A stretch of 64,000 bases of DNA from Metaruminococcus_A sp050943475 (GTDB taxonomy: Bacteria; Bacillota; Clostridia; Oscillospirales; Ruminococcaceae). The stretch is taken from positions 124,001-188,000 of the forward strand of contig JBMNPF010000004.1 of NCBI GenBank assembly GCA_050943475.1. The letters run 5' to 3'. The position numbers were made by a program, and so were the translations under genes. Shown in pieces: positions 17,253-26,751 of this stretch (positions are counted from its first letter, which is position 1; the number at the start of each line of letters is the position of its first letter). The notes beneath the pieces were generated by a model. That model ran no database searches. It worked only from the letters and a program-made list of their open reading frames with translations, and was not told where the DNA came from.

Positions 17253-18647
17253 TTATTTTTTGGAAATTTTGGTGCCCTGCCGGGTTTCTTCCACAACATA
17301 GCCCATCGCCGTAATCTGGTCGCGGATAGCATCCGCTTTGGCAAAATCCTTTGCCTTTCGGGCCGCCTTGCGCTGTTCCACCAAATCGAGAACCTCCTGC
17401 GGGATTTCATCATCCTTTTTCTGATACAGCAGGCCCAGCACACCGCACAGTTCATCAAAGATGCCTTTCGCAAAGGCAATATGCTCCTTGCTCCCCAGGG
17501 TGCTGCCGGAGGTGATGGTGTTGCAGTCGCGCACCAGCTCGAACAGCGCCGAGATGGCGTCCGCCGTATTCAGGTCGTTCTCCATTGCATCAATAAACTG
17601 CTGTTTCCGGGCGAGCAGTGCGTTTTTCTGCTCCTCGTCAAATGCGCCGCTTTGGGCGTTGCCCAGAGCGTATTCCAGATTGTTCCGGCAGTTGTAAAGC
17701 CGTTCCAGCGCCGCGATACACTGTTCGATGATTTCCACGTTGTAGTTAATCTGGCTGCGGTAATGCGCTTGCAGCATGAGGAAACGGATAGGCTCGTACC
17801 CAAATTTTTCAGCCACCTCGCGGACGGTAAAGAAATTGCCGAGGGACTTGGACATTTTGCGGTTATCCACATTAATATACCCATTGTGCATCCAGTAATG
17901 GGCAAACGGCACACCGTTGCCGCATTCGCTCTGGGCGATTTCATTTTCATGGTGCGGGAAGATCAAATCCTGCCCGCCGCAGTGGATGTCAATGGTATCG
18001 GCAAGGTAATGTTTCGCCATAGCGGAACACTCAATGTGCCAGCCCGGGCGCCCTTCGCCCCACGGGGAATCCCAGGCGGGCTCGCCCGGTTTAGCCGCTT
18101 TCCAGAGGGCGAAATCCATGGGGTTTTGTTTTTGCTCGTGCGCGTCGATCCGCGCGCCGGCCTGCAAATCCTCCAGCGGCATGTGGGAGAGCTTACCGTA
18201 TTCGTCAAAGGTGTCCACCTTGAAGTAAACGTCGCCGTTGGATTCATACGCGTGGCCGCTCTCCACGAGATCCTTTACCAGCGCGATGATCATATCCATG
18301 CTCTTGGTAACCTGCGGGTGAATGGTCGCCTCCCGCACGTTAAGCCCGGCGGCGTCCTTTTTGTACTCCGCAATGAATTTCTCCGAAATTTCAGAGGCGG
18401 GCACCCCTTCTTCGTTCGCTTTTTTGATGATCTTGTCATCCACGTCGGTAAAATTCTGCACATAGGTCACATCATAGCCGCGGTACTCCAGGTACCGGCG
18501 CAGAACGTCGAATACGCAGATGGGCCGCGCATTGCCAATGTGGATGTAGTTGTAAACCGTCGGCCCGCAGGCGTAAATCTTGGCCTTGCCCGGCTCAATC
18601 GGCTGAAACTCCTCCAGTTCCCGTGTCAGGGTATTATAAATCTTCAT
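17253..18647 (-). CDS. cysS: Cysteinyl-tRNA synthetase
   Basis: Class I synthetase charging tRNA-Cys. The HIGH-type motif reads HIGN in CGPTVYNYIHIGNARP; KMSKSLGNF is intact, as are the zinc-binding Cys and His residues (CGGQDLIFPHHENE). 464 aa is normal. Its 5' end overlaps the cysE 3' end by 14 bp. Both are downstream of the T-box, so charging and cysteine synthesis respond together to uncharged tRNA-Cys. Confidence 0.97.
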   Translation of the reverse strand: MKIYNTLTRELEEFQPIEPGKAKIYACGPTVYNYIHIGNARPICVFDVLRRYLEYRGYDVTYVQNFTDVDDKIIKKANEEGVPASEISEKFIAEYKKDAAGLNVREATIHPQVTKSMDMIIALVKDLVESGHAYESNGDVYFKVDTFDEYGKLSHMPLEDLQAGARIDAHEQKQNPMDFALWKAAKPGEPAWDSPWGEGRPGWHIECSAMAKHYLADTIDIHCGGQDLIFPHHENEIAQSECGNGVPFAHYWMHNGYINVDNRKMSKSLGNFFTVREVAEKFGYEPIRFLMLQAHYRSQINYNVEIIEQCIAALERLYNCRNNLEYALGNAQSGAFDEEQKNALLARKQQFIDAMENDLNTADAISALFELVRDCNTITSGSTLGSKEHIAFAKGIFDELCGVLGLLYQKKDDEIPQEVLDLVEQRKAARKAKDFAKADAIRDQITAMGYVVEETRQGTKISKK

Positions 18648-19299
18648 ACTGTCCGTCTCCTTTTTGCTTTTTCAATTCATTAAGTTCCTGTTCCATTCGC
18701 TCAATCATACCGCGCATTCGGCACAATTCCTGCGAAACCGGGTCCGGAATGTGCACCTGATCCATATCATTACAGACCCGCTGCCCGTTGACCTTGACAA
18801 TCCGCGCCGGTACGCCGACTGCCGTTGCATTGGGCGGAACCTCCTCCAGCACCACGGCGCCTGCCGCAATACGGGAATTGTCGCCTACCTTAAACGGCCC
18901 CAGCACCTTGGCTCCGCTGCCAACCAGCACATTGTTCCCCAGCGTCGGGTGGCGCTTGCCGTGTTCCTTGCCGGTACCGCCCAGCGTCACGTTTTGATAG
19001 ATGGTGCAGTTGTCGCCAACAATGGCAGTCTCTCCAATGACCACACCGCTGCCATGGTCAATGAACAATCCTTTCCCAATGGTTGCACCGGGGTGGATCT
19101 CCACCCCGGTCATAAACCGCGCAAACTGGCTGACCATCCGCGCCAGAAACAGGCAGCGGTGCTTGTAAAGCCAGTGCGAAAAACGGTAGTAAATGAGTGC
19201 GTGCAGCCCGGAATACAGCAGGAAAACCTCTGCGGAGTTCCGTGCTGCGGGGTCGCGCTCTTTAATTGCATTTATATCATACCTGAGCCGTTTGAACAT
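18634..19299 (-). CDS. cysE: Serine O-acetyltransferase
   Basis: Acetylates L-serine to O-acetylserine, the first step of cysteine synthesis. The 221 aa protein has an N-terminal helical domain and left-handed beta-helix repeats with IDHGSGVVIGETAIVGDN and the GGTGKEHGKRHP loop. The start at 19299 (MFKRLRYDINAIKERDPAA) fits the family; a codon at 19473 would run through the T-box and is rejected. Confidence 0.95.
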   Translation of the reverse strand: MFKRLRYDINAIKERDPAARNSAEVFLLYSGLHALIYYRFSHWLYKHRCLFLARMVSQFARFMTGVEIHPGATIGKGLFIDHGSGVVIGETAIVGDNCTIYQNVTLGGTGKEHGKRHPTLGNNVLVGSGAKVLGPFKVGDNSRIAAGAVVLEEVPPNATAVGVPARIVKVNGQRVCNDMDQVHIPDPVSQELCRMRGMIERMEQELNELKKQKGDGQYEDL

Positions 19300-19334
19300 A
19301 TACCCATCCTTTCTGCCAAATCGATGAATCATCG

Positions 19335-19560
19335 TATGAAAAAAGCCCCCACAGCATTTCTGCTGCGAAGGCGGCATTCCGCGGTTCCACTCCGGTTTCT
19401 CACTTTGGCCCCTTAACGCGGGAAAACGAAACCGCTCTCCACAACGCACTTCATCCCACAGCCTGCCACCCACGCTCTCAGCCTACGCCGGGCTCTCTGT
19501 TGCCTGCCACCAAAGGGATTACTCTTTTGCGGGTCTTCACGGTTTAAAAATATACCATTT
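19335..19560 (-). promoter_or_regulatory. T-box leader (Cys) of cysE-cysS
   Basis: The minus strand carries the T-box core AGTGGAACCGCGG (19379-19391), with a terminator at 19339-19375 ending GGGGGCTTTTTT. Upstream is a stem I-like region with AGAGTAA and GGTGGCAGG. GAAG-TGC-GTTG at 19446-19448 is a fitting specifier codon for cysteine. Uncharged tRNA-Cys is expected to favour the antiterminator and switch on cysE-cysS. Confidence 0.9.
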
Positions 19561-19568
19561 ATGTATAT

Positions 19569-19597
19569 AATATAGCATATTCTTCCAAACGGTGCAA
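19569..19597 (-). promoter_or_regulatory. Promoter of the cysE-cysS T-box leader
   Basis: Minus-strand TTGCAC (19592-19597), 17 bp spacer, TATATT (19569-19574). The -35 begins only four bases past the pgsA stop codon. Confidence 0.65.
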
Positions 19598-19600
19598 GTG

Positions 19601-20167
19601 TTATTTTTTTGTATTGATAGAGGATTTATTCTTGACCAAATAATCCACGCCAGACACAATGGTCAGTACCACCGCAATCCAAAGCAAGACTTCGCTCACA
19701 GCAAACAACGGGAACACAGCCGGAAGGACGCCGAACTCCTGCAAAATGCACAGCAGCATTACCCCAACCATTGCCACCATGGTAAAAGCGGTTTTGAGCT
19801 TTCCAAGGCTGCTCGCCGCAATGACGTTGCCGTTATCTACTGCAACCAGCCGCAACGAGGTCACCAAAAACTCCCGCGCCACAATGACAATGACAACCAC
19901 CGCATCTGAAATTCCCATCTGCACAAAGCAGATCAGCCCAGAAATGACCAGCACCTTGTCGGCCAGCGGGTCAAGAAACTTGCCAAAATTGGTGACAAGG
20001 TTTTGTTTGCGGGCAATTTTGCCGTCGAGCAGATCGGTAAACGAAGCCGTCGCAAAAACAATGAGCGCCCAGAGGGTGTGGTAGGGTATTTGCTCCACCA
20101 GCAGGAACAATATAAAAAACGGAACCAGAACAATACGCAGCAGCGTCAGCTTATTCGGTGTATTCAC
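19601..20167 (-). CDS. pgsA: CDP-diacylglycerol-glycerol-3-phosphate 3-phosphatidyltransferase
   Basis: Makes phosphatidylglycerophosphate, the precursor of phosphatidylglycerol and cardiolipin. The CDP-alcohol transferase motif DG(x2)AR(x8)G(x3)D(x3)D is complete in DGKIARKQNLVTNFGKFLDP plus LADK. About five membrane helices; 188 aa. The GTG at 20167, preceded by GGGGGAAA, is preferred to a TTG at 20182. It is last in the long minus-strand run that includes rimO. Confidence 0.94.
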   Translation of the reverse strand: MNTPNKLTLLRIVLVPFFILFLLVEQIPYHTLWALIVFATASFTDLLDGKIARKQNLVTNFGKFLDPLADKVLVISGLICFVQMGISDAVVVIVIVAREFLVTSLRLVAVDNGNVIAASSLGKLKTAFTMVAMVGVMLLCILQEFGVLPAVFPLFAVSEVLLWIAVVLTIVSGVDYLVKNKSSINTKK

Positions 20168-20200
20168 AGGTCTTTCCCCCAATACGGCAGCCAGCCGGTT

Positions 20201-21529
20201 TTAGTCAAGCGCATGGCCAATCAGGTCATAATCCATAGTCTCATCAATTTCCACTTCCACAAAGTCACCCATTGTGCGCTTTTTCTCCGAGGAGAAAAAC
20301 ACTTTTCCGTCAATGTCCGGCGCGTCTGCTTCGGTGCGTCCAAAATAGACCTCTCCATAACGGTCGTACCCCTCGGTAATAACCTTTACCGTCATACCGA
20401 CCTTTTGCTCATTGTACGTGTCGTGGATGCGCATTTGTTCCAGCATGACAAGTTCTGCACGCCGTTCTTTAACCTCTTCTGGCAGTTGGCCGTCCATCCG
20501 GCCCGCCGGAGTGTTTTCTTCCTGCGAATAGGCAAAACAGCCCAACCGCTCAAACTTTGCCTCTTTGACAAAATCCACCAGTGTTTCAAACTGCGCCTCG
20601 GTTTCGCCGGGGAAGCCCGCAATCAAGGTGGTACGCAGGGTAATGCCCGGCACCTTTTGGCGGATTTTCCCCATCAGGCCAAGCAACCACTCTGCGTTCC
20701 CAGTGCGGTTCATCGCCTTTAAAACATCCGCGTCCGCGTGCTGGATGGGAATATCCAAATATTTGACCACCTTTGGCTCGGAGGCAATTACATCGAGCAG
20801 CTCGTCGGTAATGCGCTCCGGGTAGCAGTAAAGCAGGCGGATCCACGCCAGCCCCTCAATTTCACAGAGCTTCCGCAGCAGTTCCGGCAGCATCGGTTTG
20901 CCATATAGATCCTCCCCATACCGGGTGGTGTCCTGCGCGACTACAACCAGCTCCTTGATACCGTCCCGCGCAAGCGAAGCCGCTTCTTCTAAAATGGCCT
21001 CCATCGCACGGCTGCGGAACCGCCCGCGGATCATCGGGATTGCACAATAGCTGCAGCAGTTGTCACATCCCTCTGCAATCTTTAAATAAGCATAATATGG
21101 CAACGTGGTTAAAACGCGTTCGCCCTCAAGCGGCAGATCCTGTTTGGGGCCAATGCAAACCGGCTGTTCCCCCTGCATGATCCGGTCGATGATGCCGCAG
21201 ATATCGGCATTGCAGCCAATACCAACCACCGCGTCCGCTTCCGGAATTTCTTTTAACACCTCGTCACGGTAACGCTCTGCCAGGCAGCCGGTGATAATGA
21301 CGTGCTTAATCCGCCCTTCCCCTTTCAGGGTGCAGAAATTCAAAATCTCATCAATGGATTCCTGCTTTGCGCTCTCAATGAACCCACAGGTGTTGATAAT
21401 GGCGACGTCGGCCAGCGCCGCATCCCCCACAAGCTCATAACCGCCCTGCTGTAAGCGGCCGAACAGCAGTTCGGCATCCACCTGGTTTTTCGGGCATCCG
21501 AGCGAAACAATTCCAACTTTTACTGCCAT
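20201..21529 (-). CDS. rimO: Ribosomal protein S12 methylthiotransferase
   Basis: Radical-SAM enzyme that methylthiolates an aspartate of ribosomal protein S12. The 442 aa protein has the N-terminal UPF0004 domain (LGCPKNQVDAE), the radical-SAM cluster EGCDNCCSYCAIPMIRG, and a C-terminal TRAM domain. MAVKVGIVSLGCPKN starts at 21529 with GAAAGG upstream; ATG and other codons at 21541 and 21580 are alternatives. Confidence 0.95.
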   Translation of the reverse strand: MAVKVGIVSLGCPKNQVDAELLFGRLQQGGYELVGDAALADVAIINTCGFIESAKQESIDEILNFCTLKGEGRIKHVIITGCLAERYRDEVLKEIPEADAVVGIGCNADICGIIDRIMQGEQPVCIGPKQDLPLEGERVLTTLPYYAYLKIAEGCDNCCSYCAIPMIRGRFRSRAMEAILEEAASLARDGIKELVVVAQDTTRYGEDLYGKPMLPELLRKLCEIEGLAWIRLLYCYPERITDELLDVIASEPKVVKYLDIPIQHADADVLKAMNRTGNAEWLLGLMGKIRQKVPGITLRTTLIAGFPGETEAQFETLVDFVKEAKFERLGCFAYSQEENTPAGRMDGQLPEEVKERRAELVMLEQMRIHDTYNEQKVGMTVKVITEGYDRYGEVYFGRTEADAPDIDGKVFFSSEKKRTMGDFVEVEIDETMDYDLIGHALD

Positions 21530-21583
21530 ATAGCCTTTCATTCCTCTTTCGATACTATCTTTATGAAACGCACGGGGCAAACA

Positions 21584-22222
21584 TTACTCATAAAATCCGT
21601 CGTCCTCTTCCTCCGGAAGCGGGTAATCCTCCAGCACCGCACGAATGTCGCCGTAACTGTGCCCCAGACGCATCAGGGCGGCCGTCACTTTTTTGCGGCC
21701 CTGCAGGGTGGAAAGGTTCCGCAGGTATTTGCGTTCAATGAGTTCGCGCACCGCTTCCTGCGGGTCATGCTCCGTCAGCGTTTCTTCTATGGCGTCCTCA
21801 ATGAGATCATCCGCCAGCTTTTTCCGCCGCATTTCCTGTTTCGTCCGGTAAACGCCAAAGCGTTTGACCGTCAGCAGGTAAGCCGCGAGCTTTTTGGCGT
21901 ACTCCGCGTCGTTGATAAAGCCCAGCTCCTGCATCCGAACAACCGTCTCCAGAGCGATGTCCTCATCCACATTTTTCGCGAGTTTTTCCAGCAGTTCCCC
22001 CGCCGAATGGTCACGGTTTGTCAGCAAATACAGCGCCCGTTCCCGCGCACGGCGGCGGTCGGCGCGCTGCAAAGCCTGCTGCATCCGCTCCGGGGTTAGC
22101 ACGACTCCCGGCTGAAAACCAAATTCTGCAAGGATTTCCGCATCGAGAATCGCCCAATATTCTCCGTCCACCTCAACGCGGTACCGCGTTCCCTTAGCGT
22201 GGGAGATTTCTGTAATGCGCAT
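21584..22222 (-). CDS. recX: Regulatory protein RecX
   Basis: RecX binds RecA filaments and limits their activity. The 212 aa protein shows the usual tandem three-helix repeats (DHSAGELLEKLAKN, VKRFGVYRTKQEMRRK, ALMRLGHSYGDIRAVL) and an acidic C-terminus. It overlaps recA by one base (TGATG), so the two are probably translated together. Confidence 0.93.
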   Translation of the reverse strand: MRITEISHAKGTRYRVEVDGEYWAILDAEILAEFGFQPGVVLTPERMQQALQRADRRRARERALYLLTNRDHSAGELLEKLAKNVDEDIALETVVRMQELGFINDAEYAKKLAAYLLTVKRFGVYRTKQEMRRKKLADDLIEDAIEETLTEHDPQEAVRELIERKYLRNLSTLQGRKKVTAALMRLGHSYGDIRAVLEDYPLPEEEDDGFYE

Positions 22223-23430
22223 CAGGAGTCAAAATCCGCCTCATCGGCCTCTACCTGCACCGATTTCGCCACAACCTCTGCCGCTTTTACAGGTGCCGCC
22301 GGAGCGGTCGGAGCAGGAGTCGGGGCCGGTTCTTTTTTATCCGCGGCAAGGGCCGCCTTTTGTGCAGCTTCTTTTTTGGCTTTGCGCGAGCTCATCACAA
22401 GCTGGTCCTTGTTCTCCATAATTTTATCATACAGCTCTTTTTTCAGTTCCGGGTTGTTGCGGATGACTTCCTTAACATTATCCCGGCCCTGTCCAAGGCG
22501 TTCTCCATTGTAGGAAAACCATGCGCCGCTGCGGTTGATGATATCCAGCGACGCGCCGAGGTCGACAATTTCGCCCTCCAGCGAACAGCCTTCCCCGTAC
22601 ATGATGTCAAACTCTGCCTCTTTAAAGGGCGGCGCCACCTTGTTCTTGACAATTTTGCACCGGGTGCGGTTGCCAACAATCTCACTCCCGCTCTTGAGCG
22701 CCTCGCCTTTGCGGACCTCAATACGAACCGAGGAGTAGAATTTCAACGCGCGGCCGCCCGGGGTTGTCTCCGGATTGCCGTAAACCACACCGATTTTTTC
22801 ACGCACCTGGTTGATAAAAATCGCTACACAGTTGGATTTGCCGATGACACTGGTCAGCTTGCGCATTGCCTGGGACATCAGGCGGGCCAGCAAACCGACA
22901 TGGGTATCCCCCATTTCGCCGTCAATTTCGGCTTTGGTAACCATTGCAGCGACCGAGTCCACAACCAGCACGTCAATCGCACCGGAGCGCACCAGCGCCT
23001 CTGCAATTTCAAGCGCCTGCTCGCCGCTGTCCGGCTGAGAAACCAGCAGGGAGTCAATATCGACCCCCAACGCTTTTGCATACACCGGATCAAGCGCGTG
23101 TTCAACGTCAATAAACGCCGCTTCACCGCCCAGCTTCTGGGCCTGCGCCACAACCTGGAGGGCGACCGTTGTTTTACCGGAGGATTCCGGGCCGTAGACC
23201 TCCACAATACGTCCGCGCGGAAGCCCGCCAATGCCAAGTGCAATGTCCAGCCCCAGCGAACCGGTCGGGATGCTTTCCACATTCAGGGTGGAACTCTGCC
23301 CAAGTTTCATTACCGCACCCTGTCCAAATTGTTTTTCTATCTGTGCAATCGCTGTTTGCAGCGCTTTCTGCTTTTCGGTCATGCCGGATTCATCCGCCGG
23401 CTTTGCAACTTTTGCCGCTTTTGCTGCCAT
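22222..23430 (-). CDS. recA: Recombinase RecA
   Basis: Strand-exchange recombinase and co-protease for LexA. The 402 aa protein has Walker A GPESSGKTT, Walker B-like VLVVDSVAAM, and loop regions FINQVREKIGV and GGRALKFYSSVR. The last ~50 residues are a Lys/Ala/Pro-rich tail (EPAPTPAPTAPAAPVKAAE) with an acidic end, longer than in E. coli. GGGGAG precedes the ATG. A TTGCAC-18-TATAAT promoter inside the end of prmC (about 23482-23511) may give recA its own transcript. I found no LexA box. Confidence 0.98.
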   Translation of the reverse strand: MAAKAAKVAKPADESGMTEKQKALQTAIAQIEKQFGQGAVMKLGQSSTLNVESIPTGSLGLDIALGIGGLPRGRIVEVYGPESSGKTTVALQVVAQAQKLGGEAAFIDVEHALDPVYAKALGVDIDSLLVSQPDSGEQALEIAEALVRSGAIDVLVVDSVAAMVTKAEIDGEMGDTHVGLLARLMSQAMRKLTSVIGKSNCVAIFINQVREKIGVVYGNPETTPGGRALKFYSSVRIEVRKGEALKSGSEIVGNRTRCKIVKNKVAPPFKEAEFDIMYGEGCSLEGEIVDLGASLDIINRSGAWFSYNGERLGQGRDNVKEVIRNNPELKKELYDKIMENKDQLVMSSRKAKKEAAQKAALAADKKEPAPTPAPTAPAAPVKAAEVVAKSVQVEADEADFDS

Positions 23431-23454
23431 GATAACTCCCCTTTCGCTTCACGG

Positions 23455-24309
23455 TCACGGCTTGTCCGCCGTAAGTACCCTTATTATACCACATCCATCC
23501 TTGCGGGTGCAAACATTTTGGAAACCGTTTGCCCGCAGGAACGTTTCTACATCCCGCTCCTGCCCTTTGCCAATTTCAAACGCCAGCATTCCGCCGGGCT
23601 TCAATGCTTTCCGCCACTGTCTCGTTATCTCCCGGTAGAACAGCAGGCCGTCGTCATCGCCGTACAAAGCGGTTTCCGGTTCATACGATACCTCTTTCTG
23701 GAGCTGTTCCATATCCGCCTGGGTCAAATAAGGCGGGTTGCAGGTAATGACGTCGGCCATCCCGGTAAACTCCAGCGGGACGCCGCAAAGGACATCCGCC
23801 TGCATAACCCGCACCGGGGCATTGTTAAGCGCCGCATTCCGGCGCAGATACCCGAGCGCCGCCTCGTATTTTTCCACCGCATAAACGGCAGCCTCCGGGC
23901 ACTCCAGCGCCATTGTGACGGCAAGGCAGCCGCTCCCGCTGCACAGGTCGATCACAACCGGGTGCTCCAGCTTTTCTAACCGTTCCAGTGCGGCTTCGCA
24001 GAGGGTTTCGGTATCAGCACGGGGAATGAGTACCCCTTCGCCCACCTCAAACGGATAGCCGTAAAACTCCCAGCGCCCAAGCAGGTATTGCAGCGGGTAG
24101 CCTTTCAGCCTGCGCTCCAATGCCCGTTCAAAGTGTTCCCGCTCCGGCGGCTTCACCGGCCGTTCCCCGTCAAGCAGCAGTTTTTGGTAAGACACACCGA
24201 GCACCCCTTCCACAAGGAAGCGTGCTTCGGTTCCATAAGCCTCAATCCCACCCGCTTTCAGGCGTTCTTTTGCTTCCCGGTAAAGGGCGGAGACGGTTAA
24301 GCCGCTCAC
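23455..24309 (-). CDS. prmC: Peptide chain release factor N5-glutamine methyltransferase
   Basis: Methylates the GGQ glutamine of release factors 1 and 2. The 284 aa protein has an N-terminal helical domain, SAM-binding VIDLCSGSGCLAV and catalytic NPPY in ITCNPPYLTQ. The start ATG overlaps the stop of the DUF1385 gene (ATGA). prfA, its usual neighbour, is not in this window. Confidence 0.95.
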   Translation of the reverse strand: MSGLTVSALYREAKERLKAGGIEAYGTEARFLVEGVLGVSYQKLLLDGERPVKPPEREHFERALERRLKGYPLQYLLGRWEFYGYPFEVGEGVLIPRADTETLCEAALERLEKLEHPVVIDLCSGSGCLAVTMALECPEAAVYAVEKYEAALGYLRRNAALNNAPVRVMQADVLCGVPLEFTGMADVITCNPPYLTQADMEQLQKEVSYEPETALYGDDDGLLFYREITRQWRKALKPGGMLAFEIGKGQERDVETFLRANGFQNVCTRKDGCGIIRVLTADKP

Positions 24310-25271
24310 CAGCGGCCCTCCTCACGGTTCTCCGGCAGCACCGGCTTAATGGCCGCAATCGCCACCACGAGCTGTTCCTCATCCGGCTCATTGGTGGTGA
24401 TGCGCTGGAGCCACATTCCCGGCGCGGAGACAATGCGGGTCACAATGTTGTCATACCGGCCCGCCAGCCGGATGATCTCATACGCCACCCCGACGACAAC
24501 CGGCAGCAGCGCGATTTTAAGCACCGTGCGAATGAGCAGATTATCCCACGAGACCACCGAAAAAACGATGATTCCTAAAATCAGCACAATCAGCAGAAAG
24601 CTCGTCCCACAGCGGGGATGAAACCGCCGGAATTTTTTGGCGTTTTCGGGGGTGAGCTCCTCGCCCGCCTCATAGCAGGCAATGGTCTTATGTTCCGCGC
24701 CGTGGAACTCAAAAACACGGCGGATTTCCTTCATCCGGGAGATGAGGAATAAGTAAAGCACAAAAATGACAATTTTAAGCATTCCTTCAATAACGCCCTG
24801 TAAATACCCAGCCTGCATCAGGCCGCCCAAAAACCGTGCAATGAGCGCCGGCAGGTAGATAAACAGCCCAATGGCGAGCAGCACCCCAATCACCGAGGCC
24901 ACCGCCGTCGTCACCCGGAAAAGACGGTTCATGGCCATTTCGCCGAAGTGCTTTAGCAAAAACTGCTCAAAGCGGCTCTCACCCTGCTCTTCATCCTCCT
25001 CGGCCATACCGCTCTTTTCGGCCGATTTCATCAGGCACTTATACCCCATGATAAGCGACTCAATCAAATTGACTACCCCCCGCACAAACGGGAAGCGGAA
25101 AAAGAGGCTGCGCTTTTTCGGCGCTTTGACCTTCCAGGTCTCCACATCAATGCTTTTATCCGGCAGCAGCACCGCCATTGCCGCTTTGTCAATGCCGCGC
25201 ATCATAACGCCTTCAATGAGCGCCTGGCCGCCCACCCTTGTTTTAAAACTGCTTTTGCTTTCTTGCTTCAT
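24306..25271 (-). CDS. DUF1385 family membrane protein
   Basis: The 321 aa protein matches the YqhQ/DUF1385 family by its opening VGGQALIEGVMMRG, the central FHGAEHKTIACYE and HPRCGTSFLL. There are several membrane helices, in the middle and before the C-terminus. The family is found near prmC and prfA in many Firmicutes; its role is unknown. The ATG at 25271 has GGAGG five bases upstream; a GTG at 25286 overlaps the kinase stop and is less likely. Confidence 0.9.
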   Translation of the reverse strand: MKQESKSSFKTRVGGQALIEGVMMRGIDKAAMAVLLPDKSIDVETWKVKAPKKRSLFFRFPFVRGVVNLIESLIMGYKCLMKSAEKSGMAEEDEEQGESRFEQFLLKHFGEMAMNRLFRVTTAVASVIGVLLAIGLFIYLPALIARFLGGLMQAGYLQGVIEGMLKIVIFVLYLFLISRMKEIRRVFEFHGAEHKTIACYEAGEELTPENAKKFRRFHPRCGTSFLLIVLILGIIVFSVVSWDNLLIRTVLKIALLPVVVGVAYEIIRLAGRYDNIVTRIVSAPGMWLQRITTNEPDEEQLVVAIAAIKPVLPENREEGRW

Positions 25272-25282
25272 GAATTCCTCCG

Positions 25283-26722
25283 TCACTGCGCCTGGCTTGC
25301 CGGCGGATTCGCCGGCGCCGTTGTATCCTCCATTGCAGGCAGGGTGATAATGACCGCCGTGCCTACACCGTATTCGCTTTGAATGGTCAGGGTGCCGCCG
25401 TGCAGCCCAACAATTTCATTTGCCACCGCTAGCCCAATGCCGGAACCGCGGCGGGTCATATTGGCCTTGTAGAATTTTTGCATGACATGCGGCAGATCCT
25501 CCGCAGCAATGCCAAGCCCGGTGTCGCTCACCGTAATGACCACCCATTCCGCCTCCGCCATTGCGGAAACGCGGATGGCGTCCCCTTTGTCGGTGTATTT
25601 GAGCGCATTGTCAATAATATTGACAAACACCTGCCGCAGGCGGCTGCGGTCGCCAAACACAAACGGCAGGGTAGCCGGTTCGTGGTAGACAAATTCTTTT
25701 TCCTCACGTTTGGCGCGGGCCTGGTACATGAGCACCGCATCGTCCAGTTCGGCCAGCAGGTCCATGCGGGTTTTTACCAAGGTTAAACGCCCGCTCTCCA
25801 TACGCGAAAAGTCAAGCAGCTCCTCCACCATGGAGGAAAGCCGGTCGGTTTCGCTTAAAATAACGTGAATGCCCTTACCGAACATCTCACGGTCCTCGGG
25901 CGGGGTGGTCATCAGGGTTTCGCCCCAGCCCTTAATGGCAGTGAGCGGCGTGCGCAGTTCATGTGAAACCGAGGAAATAAAGTCGTTTTTAATCTGGTTT
26001 GAGGTTTGAAGCTCATCCGCCATGTCGTTGATAATATCGGTGAGTTCACCCAGTTCGTCATCGTGTTTTTTCTCAATTCGCACCTCAAGGTCGCCGGAGG
26101 CAATCCGGCGCGCCGCACCGCCAACCTCCCGGATTGGGATGACAATCGACTTGATGAAATAAGAGCCCGAAATAATGACAAAGAGCAGAATTAAAATGCA
26201 GAACGCCGTAAACAACAGCACCGCCATGATGAGCTGGGTATCAATTTTCTGCATGCTCACCATAAGGCGCATCGCGTTGAACTCGCTGTTGATAACCGGC
26301 ACCAGCACCGTAACCGCCATGACCTTTTCGCCGCTTTCCAGCGTTCCCACGTAATAGCCCTTGCCGCTTTGCGAAGAAACCGCCTCTTTGTAATCCGGCA
26401 TCTCCAGGCTGTCAATGTAACTGAAGCCGCTTGAGGTCAAAATGACTTTCCCCTCGTGGTTGAGCGCCATCAGCTCCATCTCGTCGCGGTCGGAAAAGGT
26501 TTCAACAATGTTGCGGATTTCGGATGAAATATCCACGTTCTTGTCATCCATCAGCCGCACGACAAGGCCGGAAACAAGGTTCGCCTTGGTGTCCAGCGCC
26601 TGCCGCACGCTCTGGTAATAATAGCTGCTGATGGTCAGCGCAAAGCCCACATCGAGCACAATGAGAATAACCACAATAATGCTCAGGCTGTTGACCAGCC
26701 ACCGGTGCGTAATGCTTTTCAA
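25283..26722 (-). CDS. Membrane sensor histidine kinase
   Basis: The 479 aa protein has two membrane helices (about 12-33 and 168-190) around a sensor region of ~130 residues. HAMP (about 190-245), HisKA with SSVSHELRTPLTAIKGW, and HATPase with DNALKYTDKGD, DTGLGI and GSGIGLAVANEIVGLHGG follow. All N, G1 and G2 boxes are present. It lies 29 bp behind its response regulator. The signal is not known. Confidence 0.94.
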   Translation of the reverse strand: MKSITHRWLVNSLSIIVVILIVLDVGFALTISSYYYQSVRQALDTKANLVSGLVVRLMDDKNVDISSEIRNIVETFSDRDEMELMALNHEGKVILTSSGFSYIDSLEMPDYKEAVSSQSGKGYYVGTLESGEKVMAVTVLVPVINSEFNAMRLMVSMQKIDTQLIMAVLLFTAFCILILLFVIISGSYFIKSIVIPIREVGGAARRIASGDLEVRIEKKHDDELGELTDIINDMADELQTSNQIKNDFISSVSHELRTPLTAIKGWGETLMTTPPEDREMFGKGIHVILSETDRLSSMVEELLDFSRMESGRLTLVKTRMDLLAELDDAVLMYQARAKREEKEFVYHEPATLPFVFGDRSRLRQVFVNIIDNALKYTDKGDAIRVSAMAEAEWVVITVSDTGLGIAAEDLPHVMQKFYKANMTRRGSGIGLAVANEIVGLHGGTLTIQSEYGVGTAVIITLPAMEDTTAPANPPASQAQ

Positions 26723-26751
26723 ACAGGGGTTCCTCCTTCAGCCGGTCTGGT

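Noticed and set aside
17241..18683. Long open frame (480 codons) on the plus strand opposite cysS and cysE
   Set aside because: Shadow of the real synthetase on the other strand; no ribosome site, and the peptide has no domain. Similar shadows opposite gdpP, recA/prmC, thrS, nrdJ and abfA were left out for the same reason.
23431..23530. LexA box at the recA promoter
   Set aside because: GAAC and GTTT fragments occur but not with the spacing of the Firmicute LexA palindrome.
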